Assembly (NCBI RefSeq): GCF_964340395.1
Contig: NC_135551.1
Coordinates: forward strand, 27,740,880-27,804,879
DNA length: 64,000 nt
Source: Glandiceps talaboti
Lineage: Eukaryota; Hemichordata; Enteropneusta; Spengelidae
Direction: 5' to 3'
Shown: positions 1 through 64,000 of the stretch, one piece after another
How the letters are laid out: every line of letters begins with the position of its first letter
Position numbering within the stretch: position 1 is the stretch's first letter
The notes under the pieces: model-generated
Told to the model about the DNA's origin: nothing
Database searches by the model: none
Seen by the model: only the letters and a program-made list of their open reading frames with translations
Made by a program: the position numbers and the translations under genes

Positions 1-786
1 GTGAATAAATAATGAGAACTGTGAGTGCGGATCTGGGAACAAAGACAGAAATGAAATTCGGCTCGGCTGACGTCAACCTATAATTACGCTCTGGTAATCT
101 GGCATCTGACGCTATTACATTCACTCCCCACCGGGAGTAAGTTTACATGGAAAATAAATACCGACTCCTTGGATTTGCAAATACAAAAAAATAACGTAAC
201 GTTTTTAACAAAATCGAAATGTAAATTCTATTTTTTGTTAACGTTGGAAACGATGAAAAAAATATTTTCATTTCATTTTTCCCGGAGGGTACTTTTGGAA
301 CAGCTAATAGAAAAACAGCTTTGAAAAGAATGCCTTAGACGAGTGACCGCCATGGAATGTTGTATTCTATCGTACAGGCAAAATATAATCCCTTCATAAA
401 ATAAAGACTTGGGTGCTTCCTCGAAGCGAGGGATAGCCCAAGAGCACTGAAACAAGTTTCAGCGTTATATTACAAGTGAAGTCACGCAATTAAGGTAGAG
501 CTCTACTTATTCTGCTAGAATATAAAACGAGTACAGCGTATGAATTTTGCGAGATGAAAACGTGTGATGTCGTCCGTCTCAAAAGAGCGCCATAATAGTA
601 TAGCGTGTGATAAGGCCATGCTGATGGCAGACTAACTTTCTGTTATTCTCCGCTCGCTTACCAAAAACACGTGTGTAGACTGCGTATAACCCCGGTCCGC
701 AACACCTATGGTTAGTCTCGGAGTGACTGTAGGTATCCGATCGCTGCCTTGAAAGCAGTGTTCGGCCGGGATTTGCTGAAACCATT
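1..786 (+). promoter_or_regulatory. ARID1 promoter / 5' UTR region
   Basis: This is the non-coding sequence directly upstream of the ARID1 start. It holds a perfect palindromic CRE (TGACGTCA) at 68-75 and an E-box CACGTG at 668-673. CpG dinucleotides are commoner at about 480-790 than in the introns. The transcription start cannot be placed and no TATA box is convincing. The start codon at 787 has A at -3 and G at +4, a good Kozak context. Short ORFs here are not supported as genes. Confidence 0.5.
68..75. promoter_or_regulatory. CRE palindrome TGACGTCA
   Basis: Exact consensus for CREB/ATF bZIP dimers, about 710 bp upstream of the ARID1 ATG. A perfect 8-mer is expected by chance about once in 65 kb; a second copy lies in an intron at 45887-45894. 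Its role is inferred from position only. Confidence 0.35.
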
Positions 787-55270
<54,484 letters not shown>

Positions 55271-56465
55271 TATCTCTGGAAAACAAAAACAGCTGAGAGA
55301 CTGAGAGCGCATGTGAAATACTGCCACCAGTTATTTTTTTGATGCAATTCCAACTAAAACACTTGAAAGACAACTCGTGAATTGTTCAATGTCAAGTTAT
55401 GAAGGGTAGGTCCCAAGAATTGATTTTTTTGACTCACAACTACTCGTTCATTTCCTAGGTGCTCACTTTGTTTGTTTGTTTACTTTTGTTGTCAGTTTAC
55501 TTCATACAGTTGTGGTCGAGGAGTTACCATAGCAATGAGAATTTACAATGGATGTCAAATTTTTATACACAATGCATTGACGATAGTGAAAAAGAAGGCA
55601 ATTTTCTTTGTTTTCCGCTACAAACTTATTTTCTTCCCAGTATGCTGGGAACAAACAGAAGTGCAAGTTTAGAGAAGCTTTTTGTAGATTTGATTTGTGT
55701 ATAGTCTGGGGATAACATGGACCCTTAAACCACAACAGCTCATCAAGAAAGTGTTTTACTACCCGTACTCTTGTTACGTGTTGTGTTAACTTCGTGAAAA
55801 TGTGACGGCGACTTCTGAAAACAATTTTGATATCAGGGTTCTCTGCATGAATGGCAGGGACCAGTAAATTCTACTGAATTCTTGTTATTATCATTCTCGT
55901 TATACCTAATATGTAATTCATACAAAAAAAATCATGTATGCCATGAAAGGCAGACATGCCATGTGTGTTGGGCATCATTATTGTTGCATTTTGCAACGGA
56001 AAATATATTGTACACAGACTGTGAGCCTTTTCTATTTTTTATAAATGCTGTATGTACAACTGTCGTTGCTATAGTTCCTTTGAGTACATTTTTGTGACCT
56101 GTGTGATATGACCTTTGACCTCCACCTCTTTCAGGGTCAAAAGTGAATTATGCAGAAATCAATGAATGATTTGTGTGTGTACCTGTAAATTGTAGGGGAT
56201 TGCAATTAAACGTCAACAGAATAGCTTGAAAAGGGTAACTCTTTTTTTTTTGCAAAAATAATAATGTTCTTACCCGATTTAAACCAGAAAGGAGTACTAT
56301 ATTTTGCTGCCGCCTAGCTGTGTTCAGAGTTAATTAGCGTACCTTTTTCATAAAATGTGGTATGTTTGAAAAGTTAAAAGAAAAATATTCTCTGTATGTC
56401 TTCTCCCAAAGGCTTTATATAACTACCTATGTCCATGAAATAAATGTATATAACAAATCCTGATA
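55271..56465 (+). other. ARID1 3' UTR
   Basis: About 1.2 kb after the stop with no conserved ORF. A canonical AATAAA at 56439-56444 is followed within 40 nt by a G/T-rich stretch (GTGTGTTTGGGTT) suited to cleavage/polyadenylation, so the gene probably ends near 56460. Small ORFs inside are not supported. Confidence 0.65.
56439..56444 (+). terminator. Polyadenylation signal AATAAA of ARID1
   Basis: First AATAAA downstream of the stop that is followed by a strong G/T-rich downstream element (about 56475-56515). Confidence 0.55.
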
Positions 56466-59400
56466 AAGAGATACTCGTGTGTTTGGGTTCTTTATTTCTG
56501 TACTGGTGTGTCTCCATGAAAATACATGCATACTCTTCCAATACCAATTTGTGTGCTGCAGTATTTCAATACACAAGTACCTGCGTTTCATGACTGGAGA
56601 CGAATTTTAAATAATTTTGGGACCCAATTTATATGAACATTTTCATAGTTATAATAATATTACTTCATTACGAAGTAACATTTCTTTAATTCCAGTCTAA
56701 AATGAAGCTGATATATGCCAAAAACTTACATAAAAACAATAATTTTGTTCAAATAATTTTAACGGCAAAGTTTTCAGTACTGAATGGGTTAAAGGAGAGT
56801 AAAAGTGAGGCCAATTTCATCTCAGCTGTATTTGTTATGCTTATACAGCCAGGAGAGCCCAATACCACTGTCCTTGACCTTGCTAAATGTAACCAATCTC
56901 TGAAAAAGTGCTGTAACAATTTCTAATCCTGCTTAGCAGAGCTGTATATTAAAGGGGACGGCAATAAGGGTAAGTAAACAATGTTCAGAAGTTTCAAACG
57001 TCCTGAAACTTTGTACAATGTTGAGGTCCTATCATTGTTGAGTTGCCCATGATGTTTTGAGCTCGTCTGCAGCAGGTGTGGTCTATGCCATATTTGGCGA
57101 TTGTTTGTAATTCTATTAAAGAGTGGTGATGTACTGCAGGATTGATGAAACTTGAAATTTGGTCTCCTGTCGCTTGACTACTTGATCATCACTCACCTTG
57201 ACGAAGTTCTATATGTTTGCCCCCCTAAGTGATTACAAGCTGCCATTATTCAGTAAGAAATCACCAATCATGGTGTTTCTTTTATATTAATGGACATCCC
57301 ATGTTCATGATGTTGACTTTTCTCCCAAAACTGACAAAGGTATTGGTGACATCATCTTTACAAAAGACACAATAAGGCACCATATATGAGGCAGTCAGGG
57401 TAACACTCATGGGATCCTATATGTGCTAACATTAGAGGGACGCCCTCCCTGATCATTCAAGGTGAGGAAAAGTCGCACTCATAGTAGTCCTTTTTGTTAA
57501 ATTATGAAATTAAATATCGTTATTAAAATGTCATAATCATGAACTGTACAGGCGACCAAAGAATATTTACAACGTCTGAAGTGTGATTTACTGCTGTTCA
57601 TTACTGTTGGTGACAACCATTCATCTTAAAGTGAACTTTGACCCGTTATGTGTTCCTGGGTGGGTGGGCGGTTGGTTGTCAAGTCAAACTGATACCTTGT
57701 GTGACGCCATGCTCGACGGCCTTCCTCTGAAGAGGATTGGCTGGTTATGATGTGTGAGGGCGCCCCGACACGGCGTACTTTGCAGACTAGTTGCTGACAG
57801 TAATAGACAAATCGGCTTTTAAACTTTTTTTCATTTTTTTAAATTATATACGTTATACACATTTCAGCCCCATGTAAGAATAAGCCACACAAGCAGAGAA
57901 GGAAACAAGAAACTATCAAATTAAGTCATGAATAAAATGGCTCTGAATTGTAGATTGTCACGTATGACATTTGACAACGATAGATGGTTCACTTTATAGA
58001 TATTTCACATCAGAACAAACTAGACAGTAAACTTACAACAACAATTCAAGAATCCGTTACTCAGACATGACATTTGACGTGTGTAAAGGCACAGACATGT
58101 AAGATTACTTGTCTGTGGTAAAGGGGAGCGATGTGTGTGTTTGTGAAACCTGTCAGCAAATTGCTAGCATTCTGGTGCCACGTATCATACGTACCTTTGG
58201 ATGTGATACTGTGTTCTGGTACGGTGATCTGCCCCAATACATATATGACATATAGTATATATGCAATGATTGTGAATAAACTGCACAACTACCACGTATA
58301 GTTAATCTCTCACGGAATGAGGTGGGTGTGAAATCTCTGTTAATCTCGTAACTTTTTTCCCGTTATTAAAAGAATCATAACTCATATCCCAATATTGCTG
58401 TGATAATTCCTTTACTATGTACATTGTTCCTTTAGCCTTTTTTTGTAAAGGAGAGACATTTCTTATCAAAGGACGCCTTGCTTTACCGAATGCGCCCTCT
58501 CTGTTGATATATGAAGAAAGGTGAAAGAAACCCGATTTACATTTTGTATATTTTACATTCAGCATGGCCAACTTTAACCTGTGAACAACAAGGCCTAGAC
58601 TACAATCCAGTAGATAGCTAATTTTGTATATGTTGGATTTCATGTTCATGACATTACATATGAAATTATAGGCAAATTATTGACATGGTTCAATTAAAAA
58701 CCCAGGTATGAAAAACAGTTATCTGGTAGAGCTATAGAAAACGTTTGTTCAGAACAAAAAAAACGACCCTATGTAATCATATGGTCCCAATTATAAGATT
58801 AAATTGAAACCTTGGCAGTGAATCATAGGCCTTTAAATCACCACAGGCGTTATTGATTTCTCAAATTACTCTAAATTCAATGAATAGAATAGCTAAGAGT
58901 AGGTTAACTCTGGATGACCATGTAATGCAGTCGGTGTAGTAGTAGTAGACATAGGGTCGCGTATTATTTCTTAGATTGTTGTTTTCCTTGTCTACAGGCT
59001 ATTAAGTATAATAACGTTTTGACATGAATATATTTCTCCTGCCTTTATGGAAAGAATATCTTCTAGCACAGAGCGTATATTGATGCATGTGTAGGAGCAG
59101 GATTCGTGTGATATTTTCCTTAGGAAAAGAACAAACTACGCAATAATGCGTGTCCCTGTGGCAGTAGACATAGGGATTGGCTGGCCATGAGCTACACCGT
59201 TATATCGACTACTTGGTTTCCCATTTAATACTTCTATTTAATAAAAGCAATGGTGACCATTTTCATTTAACAAGTCCCAACATTTGATGTTTTAATTGAG
59301 CACTGGTCCTATAAGAGCTTAGTTCTGTTTGGAATGCTCTGCATACATGGTGGTATCTACAGAAATAAGTCTGACTGGACTGTTCCTTTAAGTTGATAGC

Positions 59401-59673
59401 AGTAATCAATACAAGTGTACTAAAGGTAGAAATAAGTCTGACTGGACTTTTCCTTTAAGTTGATAGTAGTAATCAATACAAGTGTACTAAAGGTAGAAAT
59501 AAGTCTGACTGGCCTTTTACTTTAAAAAAACTGTTCTAGTATACATTTTGTGGCGATGCATATATTTGATGTCATCATGATGTAGCAACGTTTTGAAATA
59601 TTGTCAGGAGTGTTAACAGGTCCCAAGGTACAGTCTACCTTTAAGGCCAAGACTTGTACTACACATTCCTATT
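56466..59673. other. Intergenic region between convergent genes
   Basis: 3.2 kb. No gene recognised; the ORFs at 56702 and 58302 show no conserved features. Contains a 67-bp tandem repeat (59361-59530) and isolated GGGCGCC-type words (about 57760). The right part probably includes the 3' UTR of the minus-strand gene; I found no clear AATAAA for it on the minus strand. Confidence 0.7.
59361..59530. repeat. 67-bp tandem repeat, 2.5 copies
   Basis: Units start AGAAATAAGTCTGACTGG at 59361, 59428 and 59495 with TTAAGTTGATAG.AGTAATC inside. Confidence 0.93.
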
Positions 59674-59837
59674 TTAAGTCTGGTCAGATGATCCCTGACT
59701 GTCAATATCACTGCCACACTTCCTTCGCCATAGAACCATTATCTGTCCAGGAATTTGAATGATTGCACTGAATAGACCCATAGCACCTAATGTATAGTAG
59801 ACAGTGTCGTAGTTCTCACAAACATCAAAGATACGAC
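59674..59837 (-). CDS. Last coding exon of a monocarboxylate-transporter-like (MFS/SLC16) gene, partial
   Basis: The minus strand reads ttttacag|GTCGTATC at 59837, then GRIFDVCENYDTVYYTLGAM, GLFSAIIQIPGQIMVLWRRK and a short polar tail to TAA (59674-59676). The split codon before it gives G. A G-R/W-I-x-D...Y...Y/F motif followed by one hydrophobic membrane helix and a basic stop-transfer (WRRK) is the usual end of SLC16-type transporters (helix 12 and cytosolic tail). These move small monocarboxylates or related solutes across the plasma membrane. Only about 54 residues are visible; the preceding exons are not in the remaining 4.1 kb, which is repeat-filled, so the gene extends beyond the window. 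The family call rests on one short exon; another MFS family is possible. Confidence 0.55.
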
Positions 59838-60001
59838 CTGTAAAATATAGACAAATAAAATAAAAGTACATACTACATGTTGGTATTGAAGTACAGGTTG
59901 ATAAGGAATTTGTAACACAATTTATATGTTAGGCATTGTTATATTGTACTATCTAAGCTACAGTACACACAGAGAGACAAACATGGACCGACCAACCGGT
60001 C

Positions 60002-60045
<44 letters not shown>

Positions 60046-60281
60046 GGCAGGCAGACAGACAGGGATACATACTAGTACATACATAATGTGTATATATATA
60101 GACATGTAGAATGGCATTCATTTTTGTAAACGTCTTTTGGATACCTATTTCTGTATTTACAAAGGAGTATATGTGCATTTGCGGTATTCCGGTTTATAGC
60201 CGAAATTCCTACAGATACCCGCAAGAGGGCGCCCGCGATTTGACAAAGCAAAGGCTAGATTTCTCTTCATGTCCGCTGATA
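59838..60281. other. Intron of the minus-strand gene, with (CAGA)n
   Basis: Holds a (CAGA)n run (60002-60063) and an AGAGGGCGCCCGCG GC-rich word (about 60224). No exon recognised. Confidence 0.65.
60002..60063. repeat. (CAGA)n microsatellite
   Basis: About 15 tetranucleotide units with two CAGG variants. Confidence 0.95.
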
Positions 60282-61317
60282 CACAGCGAACCTTGCACGT
60301 CCTAGTGTTAGGATGTGGCCACATCCTAGTGCTAGGAAGAAGAGCACAGCTATGTACCAACTATGTGCTTCACAACCTCGTTACAGGGTATATTTTTCCA
60401 TAGCCCTGGTACATGGTTGTGAAAAATAAGCCTGTTGAATGGATGTGCAATACCGCCTCTGTGCCACAACTGTTATGCACATCCCAGTACCATAGCTATG
60501 TACTACACACCTGCACTTCTTCATCAAAGAATATACTAAATTATCTGAAATTTAAAGGTTGCATTCTAAAGATCTTAGTATTGTTACCCATTTACACAGG
60601 AAACCGTGCACACCCCTGTAACATTCACATACCTAGAACAGGGTTGTACACATAGCTGTAGATCATCTTAGTGGAGCCACGGGGGCTGTACCAGCTATGT
60701 GCACAATATCCCTGTAACAGCTCTGGCCAAGACACTAGGTGTAACATACCTAGATTTGACAGATGTGTAACTGGTATGCCAGCATCAATATAACATGGAT
60801 GTGGAAAAATAGCAATGCAGCATAGGTTTTTACAACATCCATGTGCAAGAGCTTTTCCCCACAACCATGTACCAGGCTACCAGCTATGTTAGCATAGCTG
60901 TAACATAGGTATTTCCGACAGCCATGTACCAGCTATGTTAGCATAGCTGTAACAGCGGTATTTCCCACAGCCATGTACCAGCTATGTGAGCAATGCTAGT
61001 CAGATATGAACAAAAGGGTTGCTACAGGGTATTATTCCATCATAGCTGTTACATATATGTGCACAACTGTGTACTAGGTGTGTAGTACACAACTATGGTA
61101 CTGGGATGTGCAAAACAGTCGTGGCACAGAGGCGGTACCCCACATCCATGTAACAGGCTTATTATTCACAACCATGTACCGGAGAGGTGGAAAAATATAC
61201 CCTGTAACGGGGTTGTGAAGCACACAGCTGGTACATAGCTGTGCTCTTCTTCCTAGCTCTAGGATGTGGCACTAGGATGTGTACATCCTAGTTTTAGGAT
61301 GTGCAAGGTTCCCTGTG
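60282..61317. mobile_element. 1-kb foldback element with ~240-bp inverted arms
   Basis: The left arm (60282 to about 60520) and right arm (about 61080-61317) are inverted copies, roughly 85-90% alike: AACCTTGCAC at the left end, GTGCAAGGTT at the right; both arms then carry CACATCCTAG, GGAAGAAGAGCACAGCTATG, GCTTCACAACC.CGTTACAG, CCTGTT.AATGGATGTG and GCACATCCCAGTACCATAG. TGATA flanks both ends (60277-60281, 61316-61320), a possible target duplication. The middle is built of the same words (CAGCTATGT, GTACCAGCTATG) in direct and inverted copies, including the perfect hairpin CAGCTATGTTAGCATAGCTG. No transposase, so non-autonomous. Confidence 0.85.
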
Positions 61318-61579
61318 ATAACATAACTCCTTACCCTAAGTAACAACTGAATTTAAAATGTAAAAAGATACCCGAGTTTCTAAGTGTACTTGCAGGTGTC
61401 CATCTATTTTATTTACCAGTCATTCTACAGTTACTCCAAAGCCAGGGTGTTTTATAATTACTATGCTTTAATGCATAGTTTTACATAGTATGTTCTATAC
61501 TGACTATCTTTGTATATCTAAAACATGAAGTGTTATATTCTGTGTGCTAACAACGAAGTTAAATGTGGGTGACCCTAAA
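61318..61579. other. Spacer between foldback element and satellite
   Basis: About 260 bp of AT-rich sequence; nothing recognised. Confidence 0.7.
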
Positions 61580-64000
61580 ACGAATGACAACCTGAATGAC
61601 GGAAAACGAATGACAGCATTTCTAGGTGGTAAACAGTGGAATGACACCCTTTTCTACATTCAGTTAGTTGAATGACACACTCTGCACTGTAGAACCACTG
61701 GAATGACAGCCGCCACTCTATAAAATAAGTGGAATGACAGCATTTTTAATGCTTTGGAACTGGAATGACAGCATTTCTAGGTGGTAAACAGTGGAATGAC
61801 ACCCTTTTCTACAATCAGCTAGTTGAATGACACCCTCTGCACTGTAGAACCACTGGAATGACAGCCGCCACTCTATAAAATAAGTGGAATGACAGCATTT
61901 TCAATGCTTTAGAACTGGAATGACAGCATTTCTAGGTGGTAAACAGTGGAATGACACCCTTTTCTACATTCAGTTAGTTGAATGACACACTCTGCACTGT
62001 AGAACCAGTGGAATGACAGCCGCCACTCTATAAAATAAGTGGAATGACAGCATTTTCAATGTTTTAGAACTGGAATGACAGCATTTCTAGGTGGTAAACA
62101 GTGGAATGACACCCTTTTCTACATTCAGTTAGTTGAATGACACCCTCTGCACTGTAGAACCAGTGGAATGACAGCCGCCACTCTATAAAATAAGTGGAAT
62201 GACAGCATTTTTAATGCTTTGGAACTGGAATGACAGCATTTCTAGGTGGTAAACAGTGGAATGACACCCTTTTCTACATTCAGTTAGTTGAATGACACAC
62301 TCTGCACTGTAAAACCAGTGGAATGACAGCCGCCACTCTATAAAATAAGTGGAATGACAGCATTTTCAATGCTTTAGAACTGGAATGACAGCATTTCTAG
62401 GTGGTAAACAGTGGAATGACACCCTTTTCTACAATCAGTTAGTTGAATGACACACTCTGCACTGTAGAACCACTGGAATGACAGCCGCCACTCTATAAAA
62501 TAAGTGGAATGACAGCATTTTCAATGCTTTAGAACTGGAATGACAGCATTTCTAGGTGGTAAACAGTGGAATGACACCCTTTTCTACATTCAGTTAGTTG
62601 AATGACACACTCTGCACTGTAGAACCAGTGGAATGACAGCCGCCACTCTATAAAATAAGTGGAATGACAGCATTTTTAATGCTTTGGAACTGGAATGACA
62701 GCATTTCTAGGTGGTAAACAGTGGAATGACACCCTTTTCTACATTCAGTTAGTTGAATGACACCCTCTGCACTGTAAAACCACTGGAATGACAGCCGCCA
62801 CTCTATAAAATAAGTGGAATGACAGCATTTTCAATGTTTTAGAACTGGAATGACAGCATTTCTAGGTGGTAAACAGTGGAATGACACCCTTTTCTACATT
62901 CAGTTAGTTGAATGACACACTCTGCACTGTAGACCAGTGGAATGACAGCCGCCACTCTATAAAATAAGTGGAATGACAGCATTTTTAATGCTTTGGAACT
63001 GGAATGACAGCATTTCTAGGTGGTAAACAGTGGAATGACACCCTTTTCTACATTCAGTTAGTTGAATGACACCCTCTGCACTGTAGAACCAGTGGAATGA
63101 CAGCCGCCACTCTATAAAATAAGTGGAATGACAGCATTTTTAATGCTTTGGAACTGGAATGACAGCATTTCTAGGTGGTAAACAGTGGAATGACACCCTT
63201 TTCTACATTCAGTTAGTTGAATGACACACTCTGCACTGTAAAACCAGTGGAATGACAGCCGCCACTCTATAAAATAAGTGGAATGACAGCATTTTCAATG
63301 CTTTAGAACTGGAATGACAGCATTTCTAGGTGGTAAACAGTGGAATGACACCCTTTTCTACAATCAGTTAGTTGAATGACACACTCTGCACTGTAGAACC
63401 ACTGGAATGACAGCCGCCACTCTATAAAATAAGTGGAATGACAGCATTTTCAATGCTTTAGAACTGGAATGACAGCATTTCTAGGTGGTAAACAGTGGAA
63501 TGACACCCTTTTCTACATTCAGTTAGTTGAATGACACACTCTGCACTGTAGAAAAAGTGGAATGACAGCCGCCACTCTATAAAATAAGTGGAATGACAGC
63601 ATTTTTAATGCTTTGGAACTGGAATGACAGCATTTCTAGGTGGTAAACAGTGGAATGACACCCTTTTCTACATTCAGTTAGTTGAATGACACACTCTGCA
63701 CTGTAAAACCAGTGGAATGACAGCCGCCACTCTATAAAATAAGTGGAATGACAGCATTTTCAATGCTTTAGAACTGGAATGACAGCATTTCTAGGTGGTA
63801 AACAGTGGAATGACACACTTTTCTACATTCAGTTAGTTGAATGACACCCTCTGCACTGTAGAACCAGTGGAATGACAGCCGCAACTATATAAAATAAGTG
63901 GAATGACAGCATTTTTAATGCTTTGGAACTGGAATGACAGCATTTCTAGGTGGTAAACAGTGGAATGACACCCTTTTCTACATTCAGTTAGTTGAATGAC
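61580..64000. repeat. 155-bp satellite array, at least 15 units, runs off the window
   Basis: Unit length is exactly 155 bp over most of the array (for example the CATTTT(T/C)AATG marker at 61741, 61896, 62051 and 62206). Each unit contains five copies of a (G/T)GAATGACA word spaced about 27-32 bp, so the unit itself arose from a shorter repeat. The first 100 bp (61580-61680) are diverged edge units. No ORF stays open. Marker variants show order at 3 and 6 units. Confidence 0.97.

Noticed and set aside
61580-64000. CRISPR-like array
   Set aside because: Repeats are contiguous 155-bp satellite units with no unique spacers, in an animal genome.

Overview
The window is animal nuclear DNA, AT-rich and intron-rich, with abundant microsatellites, minisatellites and DNA transposons. 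One gene dominates it. About 53 of the first 55 kb encode a full-length ARID1 protein (BAF250/Osa, the ARID subunit of the canonical BAF SWI/SNF chromatin-remodelling complex). I reconstruct 18 coding exons on the plus strand (787-55270) that join in frame to about 2,307 aa, close to human ARID1A (about 2,285 aa). The protein starts with a conserved N-terminus, followed by long low-complexity Q/G/P/S/M-rich tracts, a DNA-binding ARID split over two exons, and a C-terminal BAF250_C domain in one large last exon. The vertebrate-like protein, the long introns and repeat families such as GGGCGCC-containing elements and a 'gaccttTGACCTTga' repeat suggest a marine invertebrate (hemichordate, amphioxus, mollusc or similar). 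The sequence alone does not settle the phylum.

Layout. 1-786: promoter/5' UTR with a perfect CRE. 787-1770: exon 1. 1771-18241: a 16.5 kb intron holding a MITE pair, an intact pogo-like transposon (7838-10516), a 40-bp minisatellite (10.8-12.7 kb), a pogo-type MITE (13985-14207), a 53-bp minisatellite and a foldback element. 18242-24253: exons 2-4, including a polyglutamine exon. 24254-38723: a 14.5 kb intron with a second intact pogo-like transposon (26527-28813) and several tandem repeats. 38724-52385: exons 5-17, the ARID domain being in exons 12 and 13. 52386-53561: an intron with a 56-bp tandem repeat and a near-ideal hammerhead ribozyme motif embedded in an (AT)n tract. 53562-55270: last exon, followed by a 3' UTR with AATAAA at 56439. 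Further right, 59674-59837 on the minus strand looks like the last coding exon of a separate convergent gene, probably a monocarboxylate-transporter-like MFS protein. Upstream of that exon lie a (CAGA)n tract, a 1-kb foldback element and a 155-bp satellite with higher-order structure that runs off the window end.

The most notable non-genic signals are the hammerhead ribozyme (53253-53299), a MITE carrying a hammerhead-like core and a CTCF-like motif (51185-51385), two intact transposases antisense to the host gene with matching TIRs and TA duplications, the foldback elements, and the satellite with period-3/period-6 higher-order variation. I see no operon-like or defence-type system; nothing here is prokaryotic.
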